From assembly GCF_003387075.1 (NCBI RefSeq), contig NZ_QUMQ01000001.1, positions 4,836,001-4,900,000 of the forward strand: a stretch of DNA of 64,000 bases. Direction: 5' to 3'. Each line of letters starts with the position of its first letter. The first letter of the stretch is position 1. Positions 25,191 through 33,902 of the stretch are shown in pieces. Origin of the DNA: Asanoa ferruginea. Its GTDB lineage: Bacteria; Actinomycetota; Actinomycetes; Mycobacteriales; Micromonosporaceae. The notes beneath the pieces are model-generated. The model worked only from the letters and a program-made list of their open reading frames with translations, had not been told where the DNA came from and searched no databases. The position numbers were made by a program, and so were the translations under genes.

Positions 25191-26432
25191 GTGACGTCCC
25201 CCTCGGCGCGCCCGATCCGCGCATCCCTGCTGGTTCTCGCGTATTTCGCGTTCATCAGCCTCGGCCTCCCCGACGGCCTGCTCGGCGTCGCGTGGCCGTC
25301 GATCGCGGGTGACTTCGGGGTCGCCACCTCGGCGGTCGGCCTGCTGCTGATCGCGTCGACCACCGGCTATTTCATCTCCAGCATCGCCGCCGGCTTCACC
25401 ATCGCCCGGGTCGGCGTGGGATGGCTGCTGGCCTTCAGCACCGCCGCGGCCAGCGCCGCCCTGGCCGGCTACGCGATCTCACCGGCGTACGCCGTGATGG
25501 TCCCGTTCGCCCTTCTCGCCGGCTTCGGTGGCGGCGCGATCGACTCGGGCCTCAACGCCTACGCGGCGGGTGCCTTCGGCGCCAAGCACATGAACTGGCT
25601 GCACGCCTTCTTCGGTCTGGGCGTGGCGATCGGCCCGCTCATCATGACCGCGGTGATCGGCGGCGGCCTGAGTTGGCGCTGGGGCTACGGCCTGGTCGCG
25701 TCCGCGCAGGCCTGCCTGGCGCTGGCGTTCTTCGCGACGGTCCGCCGCTGGGTCCGGCACGGCTCGGTGGTGCCGGCCGCCGCCGCCGAGACCCCGGCTC
25801 CCGCTTCGGCCGGTGACGCCGTGGCCACCGCGGTCGCGACCAGGACGGTCGAGAAGGTGCGCACCCGCGACACCCTGGCCATCCCCGCGGTCTGGCTGGG
25901 CGTGCTGGCGTTCGCCGTCTACGTCGCGGTCGAGGCCGGCGCCGGCCTGTGGGCCTTCCTGCTGCTCACCGACGGGCGCGGGGTCAGCGCCACGATCGCC
26001 GGCCTCTGCGTGTCGCTCTACTGGGGCATGCTGTTCGTCGGCCGGGTGGTGCAGGGCGTGGCGTCCGAGCGGATCAACCCCAAGAAGATCCTGGTCGGCA
26101 GCCTGTTCGGGATGGCGGCCGGCGCCCTGTTGGTGGCGCTGCCGCTGCACGCCTCGGTCACCGTCTTCGGCCTGGCTGTGATCGGCTTCGCCGCGGCGCC
26201 GGTCTTCCCCCTGCTCACCCTGACCACCGCCGACCGGGTCGGTCAGGCGCACGCCGACCGCACGATCGGCATGCAGATCGGCGGCGCGGGCCTCGGCGGC
26301 TCGCTCATCCCGGCCGGCATCGGCCTGTTGCTGGGCCACTTCGGGGCCGGCGCCCTGGGCACCTGCCTGCTGATCCTGTCGGTGCTTCTGATCGTCTTCT
26401 ACGGAGCGGCTATCCGGACCCGCGCGGCCTAG
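25191..26432 (+). CDS. MFS transporter
   Basis: A 413-residue major facilitator with 12 predicted helices split 6+6 by a cytoplasmic loop (about residues 190-225). The N-terminal helices (YFAFISLGLPDGLLGVAWP) and GGGAIDSGLNAYAAGAF resemble the FucP-like sugar-transporter branch of the MFS, and HADRTIGMQIGGAGLGGSLIP is a typical helix 11 motif. Together with the LacI-type palindrome in its promoter this points to sugar or glycoside uptake, though efflux cannot be excluded. The start GTG probably lies at or next to the transcription start. Confidence 0.88.
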   Translation: MTSPSARPIRASLLVLAYFAFISLGLPDGLLGVAWPSIAGDFGVATSAVGLLLIASTTGYFISSIAAGFTIARVGVGWLLAFSTAAASAALAGYAISPAYAVMVPFALLAGFGGGAIDSGLNAYAAGAFGAKHMNWLHAFFGLGVAIGPLIMTAVIGGGLSWRWGYGLVASAQACLALAFFATVRRWVRHGSVVPAAAAETPAPASAGDAVATAVATRTVEKVRTRDTLAIPAVWLGVLAFAVYVAVEAGAGLWAFLLLTDGRGVSATIAGLCVSLYWGMLFVGRVVQGVASERINPKKILVGSLFGMAAGALLVALPLHASVTVFGLAVIGFAAAPVFPLLTLTTADRVGQAHADRTIGMQIGGAGLGGSLIPAGIGLLLGHFGAGALGTCLLILSVLLIVFYGAAIRTRAA

Positions 26433-26507
26433 CGATCTTGTGACGCAAACCCGACCGCTGTCCAATGGACGACCGTTGATGCCCGGGCGGGTTTCTATCG
26501 TCCGGTC

Positions 26508-27254
26508 GTGACCCTTCTGCACACCTCGACCGACCAGGCGTGGGTACGCGCGGTCGCGGCCGAGGTCAGCGCGTTGCGCGGCCGCCCCCTGGTCGACGCG
26601 ACCATCGCGGCCGTCGGCGGCCGGCTCGGTACTGACCTGGCCACCTACGCCGAGCTGGACCTGGCCACGCTGCGAATGCCGGCCGTCGCCAGCGACCGGC
26701 CGGTCGACCGGATGGCGGTCCGGCGGATGCACGACCGGGTCACCACGCACCCGCTGTTCGCGGCCACGGTGCGCGGGTCGCACCCCTATCCCGGGCCGCC
26801 GCTCCAGGTCACCGACGTGCTGCCGGAGCGGCGGTGGCGGCAACACGAGGTCTACCGCGAAGTCGTGCGCCCGCAGGGCATCGGCGTGCACACCGTGGCG
26901 CTGGTGGTGGGCTCGCCGCCGGTGCTGCGCTTCTATCAGTTCAACCGCGACCGCGAGTTCGACGGCCGCGAGATGGACCTGCTGGAACGCCTCCAGCCCG
27001 CGCTGATCGCGCTGCACCGGCGGGCCACGACCGCGCTCGGCCCGCCGTTGACCGAGCGCGAGGTCGAGGTCGTCCGGGGCATCGCCGACGGGCTGACCGT
27101 GCCGGCCACCGCGCGCCGGCTGGGCCTCGCGCCCGGCACGGTCCGCAAGCACCTGGAGAACGTGCACCGCAAGCTGGGCACCTCCGGGCCGGTCGCCACC
27201 GTCATGAAGGCGGTCGAACTCGGCATCGTGGAGGTGCCCGGCCAGCGGGGTTAG
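26508..27254 (+). CDS. LuxR-family response regulator-like transcription factor
   Basis: A 248-residue regulator. Residues 1-175 form a GAF/autoinducer-like sensor domain without a phospho-acceptor or a clear ligand motif; residues about 183-245 form a LuxR helix-turn-helix (LTEREVEVVRGIADGL, TARRLGLAPGTVRKHL, NVHRKLG). The start GTG follows TATCGT by about 9 bp, so a leaderless transcript is likely. A GTCCA-A-TGGAC palindrome at 26460-26470 in the 75-bp upstream gap may be its own operator. The stop overlaps that of the convergent gene by 3 bp. Confidence 0.88.
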   Translation: MTLLHTSTDQAWVRAVAAEVSALRGRPLVDATIAAVGGRLGTDLATYAELDLATLRMPAVASDRPVDRMAVRRMHDRVTTHPLFAATVRGSHPYPGPPLQVTDVLPERRWRQHEVYREVVRPQGIGVHTVALVVGSPPVLRFYQFNRDREFDGREMDLLERLQPALIALHRRATTALGPPLTEREVEVVRGIADGLTVPATARRLGLAPGTVRKHLENVHRKLGTSGPVATVMKAVELGIVEVPGQRG

Positions 27255-27772
27255 CTGAACGCGCAGGGCAGCGGCCGGCCCTGGCACGCCTGGATCAACG
27301 AACCGACCTCGACCTCACCGATCCGGCCGCGCTCGAGGACCACCTCGACCGTCACCGTGGTGTCGATGAGCGGCAGGTCCACGACGATGTCCGCCTCCTC
27401 GACCCGCGGGTTGCTGTGCACGTTCTGCTTGCTGTCGTAGGCGCGCACCGCCAGCGGATCGTCGAAGGTGAGCGTGTCGAGCAGGGCACCGGCGCTGTCC
27501 CGCAGCCGCAGCTCGAACGGCCCGGTCGAGCCGCGCAGCGTCGAGGTGAAGCCCCGGTCGATCTCCAACAGGGTCGGCGCGACCCCACCCTTCGACACCC
27601 GCAGCCCGAGCCGCAGGTGCGCGCCCTTCGTCGGGTCGGTGTAGTCGACCGTCGGTGCCGGCTGGACCGGCGCCGACGTGGTGGGCGTGGCCTGCGCCGC
27701 GATGGCACCGGCCGCGATGGCCGGCAGGGCCAGGACCGCCACGGCGAGCAGGCGGACGCGTCGGCTCAGCAT
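27251..27772 (-). CDS. Secreted protein co-translated with the metallopeptidase-like gene
   Basis: A 173-residue exported protein: Sec signal peptide (residues 1 to about 28, ending AAQA), a short Pro/Thr linker, then a beta-rich domain (GAHLRLGLRVSKGG, GFTSTLRGSTGPFELRLRD, VRAYDSKQNVHSNPRVEEAD) with one Cys pair near the C-terminus (QACQGRPLPCAF). I do not recognise a family. Its ATG lies inside the last codons of the 742-residue gene upstream (7-bp overlap), so the two products are made together; partner, propeptide-like or inhibitor roles are possible but unproven. Confidence 0.7.
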   Translation of the reverse strand: MLSRRVRLLAVAVLALPAIAAGAIAAQATPTTSAPVQPAPTVDYTDPTKGAHLRLGLRVSKGGVAPTLLEIDRGFTSTLRGSTGPFELRLRDSAGALLDTLTFDDPLAVRAYDSKQNVHSNPRVEEADIVVDLPLIDTTVTVEVVLERGRIGEVEVGSLIQACQGRPLPCAFS

Positions 27773-29994
27773 TGTGCCCTCCCACATTTCGCGTACGTCG
27801 CCTCGGCCGCCCGCAGGTCGTCGGCGCGCTCGACGGTGTTGTCGATCATCACGTCGGACATCGGCCCGTCGCTGCGCCACCAACCGGTCCGCGTGGTGCC
27901 ATTGGTGATCTCGTTGCAGGTGCTGGCGACGGAGCCGTTGCGCTGGCAGTCGGTGAGCGAGCCGTAGTCGTTGATCCCCGCCCCATACCAGTAGCCGCCG
28001 TCGCAGCAGTATTCGTCGCCCTCGTGGTAGGCGTCGTGATGGAACTCGTGCCACCCGACGGTCGGCGAGTCGGCGGTGAAGATGTTGCCGGAGGCGTTGT
28101 CGCGGCAGTTGACGGTGTGCAGGATGCCGTTGGCCTCGGCGAAGCTCACCGGGCCGAACGGTCCGCGCTCGCACAGGGCGTCGCCGTTGGGGCTGACCTT
28201 CACCTCGACCGGCACGTTCTGCACCCAGATGCCGACCTGCGACCAGTGTGTGGCGATCGAACTCGGGTTGATCTGCCCGCGTACGCCGAGCAACTGCCAC
28301 GCGTTGTCGTCGACGGCGTTGCCGAACTGCCGGGCGCCGTTGGTGGTCGAGGTGTCGTAGCCGGTGCCGGGCGCGTACGCCACGTCCAGGGTCTCGTTCA
28401 GCGCCCGGGTGTTGACCAGTCCGCTCTTGTTGACCGTGGCCGGCACGCTGGCCCGCCACAACGGCACCAGGGTGACCTCGGGGCCCTGTGACGGCTTCGG
28501 GGGGTTGAGGTCGGTGATCCGCCAGTCGGCCGTCGCGGTCGCCATGTCCGGCACGCCCTCGGCCTCGCTCGCGGTGATCCGGTAGGCCACCGCCTCACCG
28601 GCGATGATGTCGGCCGGGATCGTGGCCTGGCACTCGTCGGCCTGCACGCACGTCCGCACCACCCGAGGGGCAAGGGTGACCGGACGTCCGATCCAGCCGG
28701 CCGGGCTCATCTCGATGGTGATCCGGGCCGCCGGCCGGGCGGTGTGGTCGGCCGCCACCACCTTGGCGCGGATCCCGGTGCCGGGGACAGCTTGCGGGTT
28801 GACCGCCGGCACGCCGGGCTCGGCCAGCGCGTAGACCTCCAGACCGGGCGGCGGGTTGGTCGCGCTGATGACGAGGTTGGCGGCTGGGAACGTCCGCCCG
28901 TCGTCGGCGGTGCCCTGGAGGTAGTAGGCGTAGGAACCCGGGGTGGCCCAGCTTCCGTCGGCGTGCCGGCCGCTCCAGGAGAACGCGATCGGGCCTGCGC
29001 CGCGGTGCACGTCGGCGGTGCGGAAGACCTCCGCGCCCGCGCGCTGCACGACCATCCGGAACGTGCCGGCGGCCGACGCGACGGCGCTGACCACGATCGG
29101 GCCGCTGCGATACTGCCAGTTCGACGTCGGTTGGGTGGTCATGCCGGTGAACACCAACCCGACCCGCTGGATCACCTTGACCTGGGTCGTCTTGGTGGAC
29201 GCCGCGTCGAGCGGGTCGGCCACCGTGATGGTGTAGGTGCCGACCGCCGCGAACGTCCCGCCCGGCAACCGGCCGTCCCAGGAGATGTTGAAGATGCCGC
29301 CGTAGAACGGCGCCTCCCAGAGCACGAACCCGGCTCCGGTCGCCTGCGCGGTGATGGTGAACCGCAGCGTCGACGGCACCGACAGCGATCCGGTGATCGG
29401 GATCGTCTCGCCGAGCCGCGGGTCGAACTCGCGGACGAGACCGATCGGATTCGGCGAACTGATGTTGATGGTCGTCGGCCGCCCGGTCACGGCCACGGAG
29501 AAGACGGCCCGCGACGGGCCGCCGCTGGTCAACCAGGTCGACGTGCCGCCGCGGCCGCCGAGCAGGCTCGTCGTCGACCAGTCCTTCGCCGTGCCCGGAT
29601 TGAGGTCGGCCTGTTCCCGGCTGCCGCCCTCGGTGGAGTCGTCCTCCCACAGCTCGAAGCTGACCCGGAAGTTGCCGGTCACCGTCCGGGGCGTCGTGCA
29701 GATCGTGTTGGGCGTGGTGATGTCCGCGCCGGAGGGCGCCGGCAGCGCCATCTCACAACGCTGCTGCTGCCCGTCGTCCTGCGTGATGATCGCGACGCCG
29801 AACAGCTCGACCGGGTCGCAGAAGAACAGCCAGACCCGGTCGAGGCACTCGGTCGTGTGCATCTCGTTGGCGGTGACCGTGACGGTCGAGCCGTAGCTGG
29901 CCGCGGCCGGCGTCGCCGGCAGCACGGCACCCGCCACGACCGTGGTGAGTGCGACCGCCAGCAGCGCCCGCGCCAGTTTTCGTGTGCGTTTCAC
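27766..29994 (-). CDS. Secreted multidomain protein with M64-like zinc-peptidase motif
   Basis: A 742-residue exported protein. Residues 1-32 are a signal peptide. Residues about 165-390 contain two or three Ig-like/FlgD-type beta modules, recognisable by repeated SWDGR-LPGGTF-VGTYTITV and SWSGRHADGSW-TPGSYAYYL patterns. The C-terminal domain holds HEFHH (649-653) followed after six residues by DEY (660-662). This is the same HExxH-x6-DEY spacing as the M64 (IgA peptidase) family. It is rich in Cys (DEYCC, TDCQ, STCN, KCG) and so probably disulphide-bonded. Substrate unknown; the match is by motif only. Confidence 0.7.
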   Translation of the reverse strand: MKRTRKLARALLAVALTTVVAGAVLPATPAAASYGSTVTVTANEMHTTECLDRVWLFFCDPVELFGVAIITQDDGQQQRCEMALPAPSGADITTPNTICTTPRTVTGNFRVSFELWEDDSTEGGSREQADLNPGTAKDWSTTSLLGGRGGTSTWLTSGGPSRAVFSVAVTGRPTTINISSPNPIGLVREFDPRLGETIPITGSLSVPSTLRFTITAQATGAGFVLWEAPFYGGIFNISWDGRLPGGTFAAVGTYTITVADPLDAASTKTTQVKVIQRVGLVFTGMTTQPTSNWQYRSGPIVVSAVASAAGTFRMVVQRAGAEVFRTADVHRGAGPIAFSWSGRHADGSWATPGSYAYYLQGTADDGRTFPAANLVISATNPPPGLEVYALAEPGVPAVNPQAVPGTGIRAKVVAADHTARPAARITIEMSPAGWIGRPVTLAPRVVRTCVQADECQATIPADIIAGEAVAYRITASEAEGVPDMATATADWRITDLNPPKPSQGPEVTLVPLWRASVPATVNKSGLVNTRALNETLDVAYAPGTGYDTSTTNGARQFGNAVDDNAWQLLGVRGQINPSSIATHWSQVGIWVQNVPVEVKVSPNGDALCERGPFGPVSFAEANGILHTVNCRDNASGNIFTADSPTVGWHEFHHDAYHEGDEYCCDGGYWYGAGINDYGSLTDCQRNGSVASTCNEITNGTTRTGWWRSDGPMSDVMIDNTVERADDLRAAEATYAKCGRAQC

Positions 29995-30071
29995 GCACCA
30001 TCCCCCCTCGTACCCCGAGCCGATCGGTGGATCGGTCCGGATAACTGTGGGGATCCCGTGGCGGGCGGTGC

Positions 30072-30091
30072 GATACGCGGATGCGCGTATC
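30072..30091. terminator. Short perfect hairpin between methyltransferase and peptidase-like genes
   Basis: GATACGCG (30072-30079) and CGCGTATC (30084-30091) form 8-bp perfect arms with a GATG loop, 9 bp after the methyltransferase stop and 78 bp before the peptidase-like gene on the same strand. It could be a terminator without U-tract or an operator for the downstream gene. Confidence 0.5.
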
Positions 30092-30099
30092 TACTCGCG

Positions 30100-30885
30100 T
30101 CAGCGGCGGGCCAACCAGGCGGTCCGCACGGTGCGCACGCGGAGGTCGCCGCGACTGGCCAGACCCGCGGCGACCTTCTCCAGGGCGGCCAGGTCGGCGG
30201 CCGGCAGCCGCTCCTCGAGCCCGTGTCGCGCCCGGAGCAGCGAGAGTTCGGCATACCGCGCGGCGGCGGCCGGCAGCGGTGGCCGCAGGTCGATCTCGAA
30301 GCGGCGCTCGGTCACCGCGCCGAATCCGGCGTGGGCGATCCGGTCGCCCCAGTTCTCGTGCATGTGCAGGCCCGCCTCGTCACGCAACCGCGCCATTTCC
30401 GCGTGCGCCCGCTCCTCCACGCCCTCGTCCGCGGTGCCGACCAGGAAGCGGGGGAACGCGTCCAACTCGGCGATCACCAGCAGGCCGCCCGGCCGCAGGG
30501 CGGCGTGTGCCGACGCGAGCGCCTGCCCAGGGTCGGCCATGTGATGCATCGACGACGCGGCCCAGACCAGGTCGATCGGGCCGAAGTCGGGCCAGGGTTG
30601 GTCGAGGTCGGCCTCGACGGTGCGGACCCGGTCGCCCACCCCTGCGGCGTCGGCCCGGTGCCGCAGGTGCGCCAGCATGTCGGGCGAGACGTCGACCGCG
30701 ACGACGTCGGACCCGGGAAGTTCCCTGGCGAGGGCGAGCGCGCCGGTGCCGCTCCCGGCCCCGAGGTCGACGATCCGCGGCCGGTCGGCGGCCTCGCGGC
30801 CGACCCAACCGATCAGGTCCCGGTGGTAGTCGTGCAGAACCTCGGCGTCGAGGTCGAGGATCTCGATCATGTGGTCGTGTGCCAT
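30100..30885 (-). CDS. Class I SAM-dependent methyltransferase
   Basis: A 261-residue methyltransferase of the UbiE/MenG-like class: motif I IVDLGAGSGTGALALA (about residues 38-53), motif post-I VVAVDVSPDML, VEADLDQPWPDF, and the DLVWAASSMHHMADP segment (about 105-119), with PGGLLVIAELDA after it. The methyl acceptor is a small molecule by family; which one is unknown. It is divergent from the XRE-cupin regulator with only 47 bp between starts, so that regulator probably controls it. Confidence 0.88.
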   Translation of the reverse strand: MAHDHMIEILDLDAEVLHDYHRDLIGWVGREAADRPRIVDLGAGSGTGALALARELPGSDVVAVDVSPDMLAHLRHRADAAGVGDRVRTVEADLDQPWPDFGPIDLVWAASSMHHMADPGQALASAHAALRPGGLLVIAELDAFPRFLVGTADEGVEERAHAEMARLRDEAGLHMHENWGDRIAHAGFGAVTERRFEIDLRPPLPAAAARYAELSLLRARHGLEERLPAADLAALEKVAAGLASRGDLRVRTVRTAWLARR

Positions 30886-30924
30886 GCGCCGACGGTAGCC
30901 GTCCGTTGCGCTAATGGCATAGAA

Positions 30925-30943
30925 TCTTGCGTATGAAGCAAGA
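30925..30943. promoter_or_regulatory. Inverted repeat over the XRE regulator start codon
   Basis: TCTTGC (30925-30930) and GCAAGA (30938-30943) are perfect 6-bp arms around the ATG at 30933. A TAGAAT -10 hexamer at 30920-30925 sits 7 bp before the ATG, which implies a leaderless mRNA. Binding here would block both transcription and the start, as expected for autoregulation. Confidence 0.5.
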
Positions 30944-31493
30944 CGGAGATCTGGAGGACACGGTCCGGCAGCGGATTCGCAGCCTGCGCGCCGCCCGCGG
31001 CTGGTCGCTCGACGAGTTGGCCGCCGCGTGCCTGCTGAGCCCGTCGACGCTGAGCCGGATCGAGACCGGCCACCGGCGGATCGCCCTCGACCAGCTCACC
31101 GCGATCGCCCGCGCCCTGGGCACCACGCTCGACCACCTCGTCGAGTCCGGCGCCGACGACGACGTGGTGATCCGCCCGCACCGCGACGCCGCGCGCGGCA
31201 TCACCACCTGGCTGCTGTCGCGCGACCGGGGCCAGACCATCAGCAAGATGCGGGTCACCCGCAAGGTGCCGGCAGACCTGCGGGTGCACCCGGGCCGCGA
31301 CTGGTTCACGGTGCTCTCCGGCACGATCGAGTTGCGCCTGGGCGAGCGGACGATCCTGGTCGGCCCCAACGAGGCGGCCGAGTTCTCGACGATGGTCCCG
31401 CACGCGTTCGGCGCGCACGGCGGCCCGGCCGAGATCCTCTGCATCCTCGACCACGAGGGCGAACGCACCCACCTGGGTCCAACGGCGGTTTGA
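30933..31493 (+). CDS. XRE-cupin transcriptional regulator
   Basis: A 186-residue regulator with an N-terminal helix-turn-helix (about residues 8-65; IRSLRAARGWSLDELA, LSPSTLSRIETGHRRI) and a C-terminal cupin sensor (about 105-178; HPGRDWFTVLSGTIELRLGE, TMVPHAFGAHGG). This layout is shared by regulators that sense small metabolites through the cupin. The ATG sits 7 bp from a -10 element and within an inverted repeat. It is divergent from the methyltransferase, its likely target. Confidence 0.9.
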   Translation: MKQDGDLEDTVRQRIRSLRAARGWSLDELAAACLLSPSTLSRIETGHRRIALDQLTAIARALGTTLDHLVESGADDDVVIRPHRDAARGITTWLLSRDRGQTISKMRVTRKVPADLRVHPGRDWFTVLSGTIELRLGERTILVGPNEAAEFSTMVPHAFGAHGGPAEILCILDHEGERTHLGPTAV

Positions 31494-31511
31494 ATCGGTC
31501 GGGTCCGAGGA

Positions 31512-32096
31512 TCAGAAGTCGATCCGCATCACCGCGCGGCGCGGCGTCGGGCGGGTGACCTCGGTGAAGCCGGCTTCCTCGAAGACGCTGGCGCTGCCGA
31601 CGAAGAGTTCGCCGCCGGCGATCCGGCCCGGCTCGACGACGATCGGGTAGCCCTCGACCGCGTGCGCGCCGCGCTCACGGGCGAACGTCACGGCCGCCTT
31701 GGCCAGTGCCCGGCTGATGCCCTGCCGCCGGTAGCCCGTGCGGGTCACGAAGCAGGTCACCGCCCACACGCCCGGGTCGGCCTTGTCCTCGGTGCGGCCG
31801 GTCCACGGGATCCGGGCCCGGATCAGCCGCTCGTAGGCGATCCGTGGCTCGACCGCGCACCACCCGGCCGGCTCGCCGTCGAGATACGCCACCAGGCCGC
31901 TGGTCTCCTTGGCGGTCGCGTCGCCGCAGTGGGTCTGCGACCGCAGCCGATCGGTGCGCTCCTGCTTGGGCAGCGACCAGACGTCGCGGGCCTTGAACCA
32001 CTGGCACTGGCAGTTGGCCGGGTCGCCGCGGCTGCCGAACACCGCCCGCAGGTCGGCCGGGCTCGCCTCGTTGGCGGGCCGGACAGCGATCGTCAT
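31512..32096 (-). CDS. GNAT family N-acetyltransferase
   Basis: A 194-residue acetyltransferase. The acetyl-CoA loop is TGYRRQGISRALAKAAV (about residues 121-137; R-x-x-G-I/A), preceded by the beta strand VWAVTCFVT. The N-terminal CQCQWFKARD block is typical of an actinobacterial GNAT subgroup. The substrate cannot be read from sequence. It is convergent with the XRE regulator, with an 18-bp gap. Confidence 0.88.
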   Translation of the reverse strand: MTIAVRPANEASPADLRAVFGSRGDPANCQCQWFKARDVWSLPKQERTDRLRSQTHCGDATAKETSGLVAYLDGEPAGWCAVEPRIAYERLIRARIPWTGRTEDKADPGVWAVTCFVTRTGYRRQGISRALAKAAVTFARERGAHAVEGYPIVVEPGRIAGGELFVGSASVFEEAGFTEVTRPTPRRAVMRIDF

Positions 32097-32118
32097 CGCG
32101 CCACGCTACCCGGGGCGG

Positions 32119-33852
32119 TTACGACGCGCTGGCCGTCCACCCGTCGGCCCGGAACCGCGCCGCGTCGCGCGGCCGGCGGTCGTCGAAGATGGTGCCCACC
32201 CGGACACCGTCCACATAGATCCCGCGTCCGTGCGGCGCGGCGGCGGTGGTGGCCCGCCAGCGCAGGTTGGTGGTTCCCCCCGGCACGGCCGCGCTGGCCG
32301 TCAGCCACTGGCGGCCCTCGAAGCCGCTGAACGTGCCGTCGGTGCTCCAGCGATAGCCCGGCGCCCGCAGCCCGAGCGGCAACCGCTGCCAGGTCCGCCC
32401 GCCGTCCGCCGACGCCTCGACCGCACCCAGGTCGGTCGCCGCCGTGTCATACCAGAGGTCGAACGCGAGCCGGGCCCCGCCGCGCGGCACCCGCAGCGGG
32501 ATGGTCAGCGTCGCGGTCGTGTTGTCGGCGGTGCCGGCGAACCAGGCCGTGCGGCCCTGGGTCGGGCGCACCGGCAGGGCCATCGCCAGGTCGGTGCCGA
32601 CCGCGGCGCGGGACGGGTTGTTGTTGCCCCACTCGCGGGTCGGGTGCACCCGGTTGGTCAGCAGGATCGCGAAGGAGTGGGCCAGCGGGTCGATCACGAT
32701 CGAGGTGCCGGTGAAGCCGGTGTGCCCGGCGGTCACCGGCGAGCTGAGCGCGCCCATGTAGCGCCGCTGGTCGAGCTCGAAACCAAGACCATGATCATGC
32801 GTCGGGTACGCCTGGTTGTAGTTGGTGAACAGCGAGCGCGTCGATTCCGAAGACAGGATCCGGGAACGTCCGTACACCCCGCCGTTGAGCACGGCCTGCG
32901 CGAGCGTCGCCAGGTCACGCGCGGTCGAGAAGACACCGGCATGCCCGGCGACCCCGCCGAGGCAGTAGGCGTTCTCGTCGTGCACGCTGCCCCAGACCAG
33001 GCCCCGCCCGGGCTCGAACTCCTCGGCGGCGATCCGCGGCCGGAGGCGGGCCGGCGGGTTGAACATCGTCTCCCGCATCGCGAGCGGCCCGGTGATCCGC
33101 TGCGCGACGACCCGGTCGAGCCGCTGCCGGGTGACCGTCTCGATCACCTTGCCGAGCACCATCATGTTGGTGTCGGCGTAGAGGAAGGTGGTGTTCGGCG
33201 GGCTCATCGGCTTGATGCCGAGCACGGCGGCCCAGCGCTGCGCGTCGGTGTCGTAGGTGCACAGCGACGGCATCGGGTCGGCCGGCAGCCCCGAGGTGTG
33301 GGTCAGCAGGTTGCGGATGGTGATGTCGGACTTGCCCTCGGCGGCGAACGCCGGCAGGTAGCGCACCACCGGCGCGTCGAGGCGGATCCGGCCGGCCTCG
33401 ATGAGCTGCACGGCCGCGATCGCGGTGAAGAGCTTGGTCATCGAGGCGACGTCGAAGATGGTGTCCCGGCGCATCGGAATCCACTGGTTACGCGGCAGGT
33501 CGTTGCCCGCGGCGTCGGCGTAGCGCAGCGCGAAGCCGACCGCGTCGTGCGCGACGAGCACGCCGTCGTGCCCGGCCAGCGCGACCGCGCCGGGATACAT
33601 CGGGTGCCCGCCGGGGGAGGGCGCGAGGAACGACGCGATGGTGTCCTGGATCCCGTCCACGTAGCGCGGGTTCAGGCCAACCTCGCGGGCCGTGCCGTAG
33701 CGCAGCGCCAGCGGCGGCCGGGCGAAGCGGATGTCGGCGCCGGTGACGGTCGGCGGGCCCGGTGCGTCGGGCGGGGCGACCACGGCCGAGGCCGGCGTGG
33801 CGGCCAGCGCGGCGACCGTGACCACCGCGAGCAAACTACGTCCGAGTCGCAT
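32119..33852 (-). CDS. Secreted serine hydrolase (beta-lactamase family) with C-terminal beta domain
   Basis: A 577-residue exported enzyme. Signal peptide 1 to about 23 (ATPASA). The catalytic domain (about 40-410) has VASMTK (Ser-x-x-Lys, about 141), the YADTNM Tyr motif (about 222) and HTGFTG (about 371), as in class C beta-lactamase-like esterases and D-aminopeptidases. Residues about 430-577 form a beta-sandwich (GARLAFDLWYDTA, GGRTWQRLPLG, NLRWRATTA) like the C-terminal module of immune inhibitor A-type peptidases. ATG 33852 is chosen because the upstream start adds residues without signal-peptide character. Confidence 0.85.
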   Translation of the reverse strand: MRLGRSLLAVVTVAALAATPASAVVAPPDAPGPPTVTGADIRFARPPLALRYGTAREVGLNPRYVDGIQDTIASFLAPSPGGHPMYPGAVALAGHDGVLVAHDAVGFALRYADAAGNDLPRNQWIPMRRDTIFDVASMTKLFTAIAAVQLIEAGRIRLDAPVVRYLPAFAAEGKSDITIRNLLTHTSGLPADPMPSLCTYDTDAQRWAAVLGIKPMSPPNTTFLYADTNMMVLGKVIETVTRQRLDRVVAQRITGPLAMRETMFNPPARLRPRIAAEEFEPGRGLVWGSVHDENAYCLGGVAGHAGVFSTARDLATLAQAVLNGGVYGRSRILSSESTRSLFTNYNQAYPTHDHGLGFELDQRRYMGALSSPVTAGHTGFTGTSIVIDPLAHSFAILLTNRVHPTREWGNNNPSRAAVGTDLAMALPVRPTQGRTAWFAGTADNTTATLTIPLRVPRGGARLAFDLWYDTAATDLGAVEASADGGRTWQRLPLGLRAPGYRWSTDGTFSGFEGRQWLTASAAVPGGTTNLRWRATTAAAPHGRGIYVDGVRVGTIFDDRRPRDAARFRADGWTASAS

Positions 33853-33902
33853 GAGCCGCAGCGTAGTTGCTGCTAACCAGACAAATGCCGCAGGAAACGC
33901 CG

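Noticed and set aside
29995-30099. tRNA or small RNA gene in the 105-bp gap
   Set aside because: Only an 8-bp hairpin is present; no cloverleaf, no T-loop GTTCGA-type motif in a consistent position.
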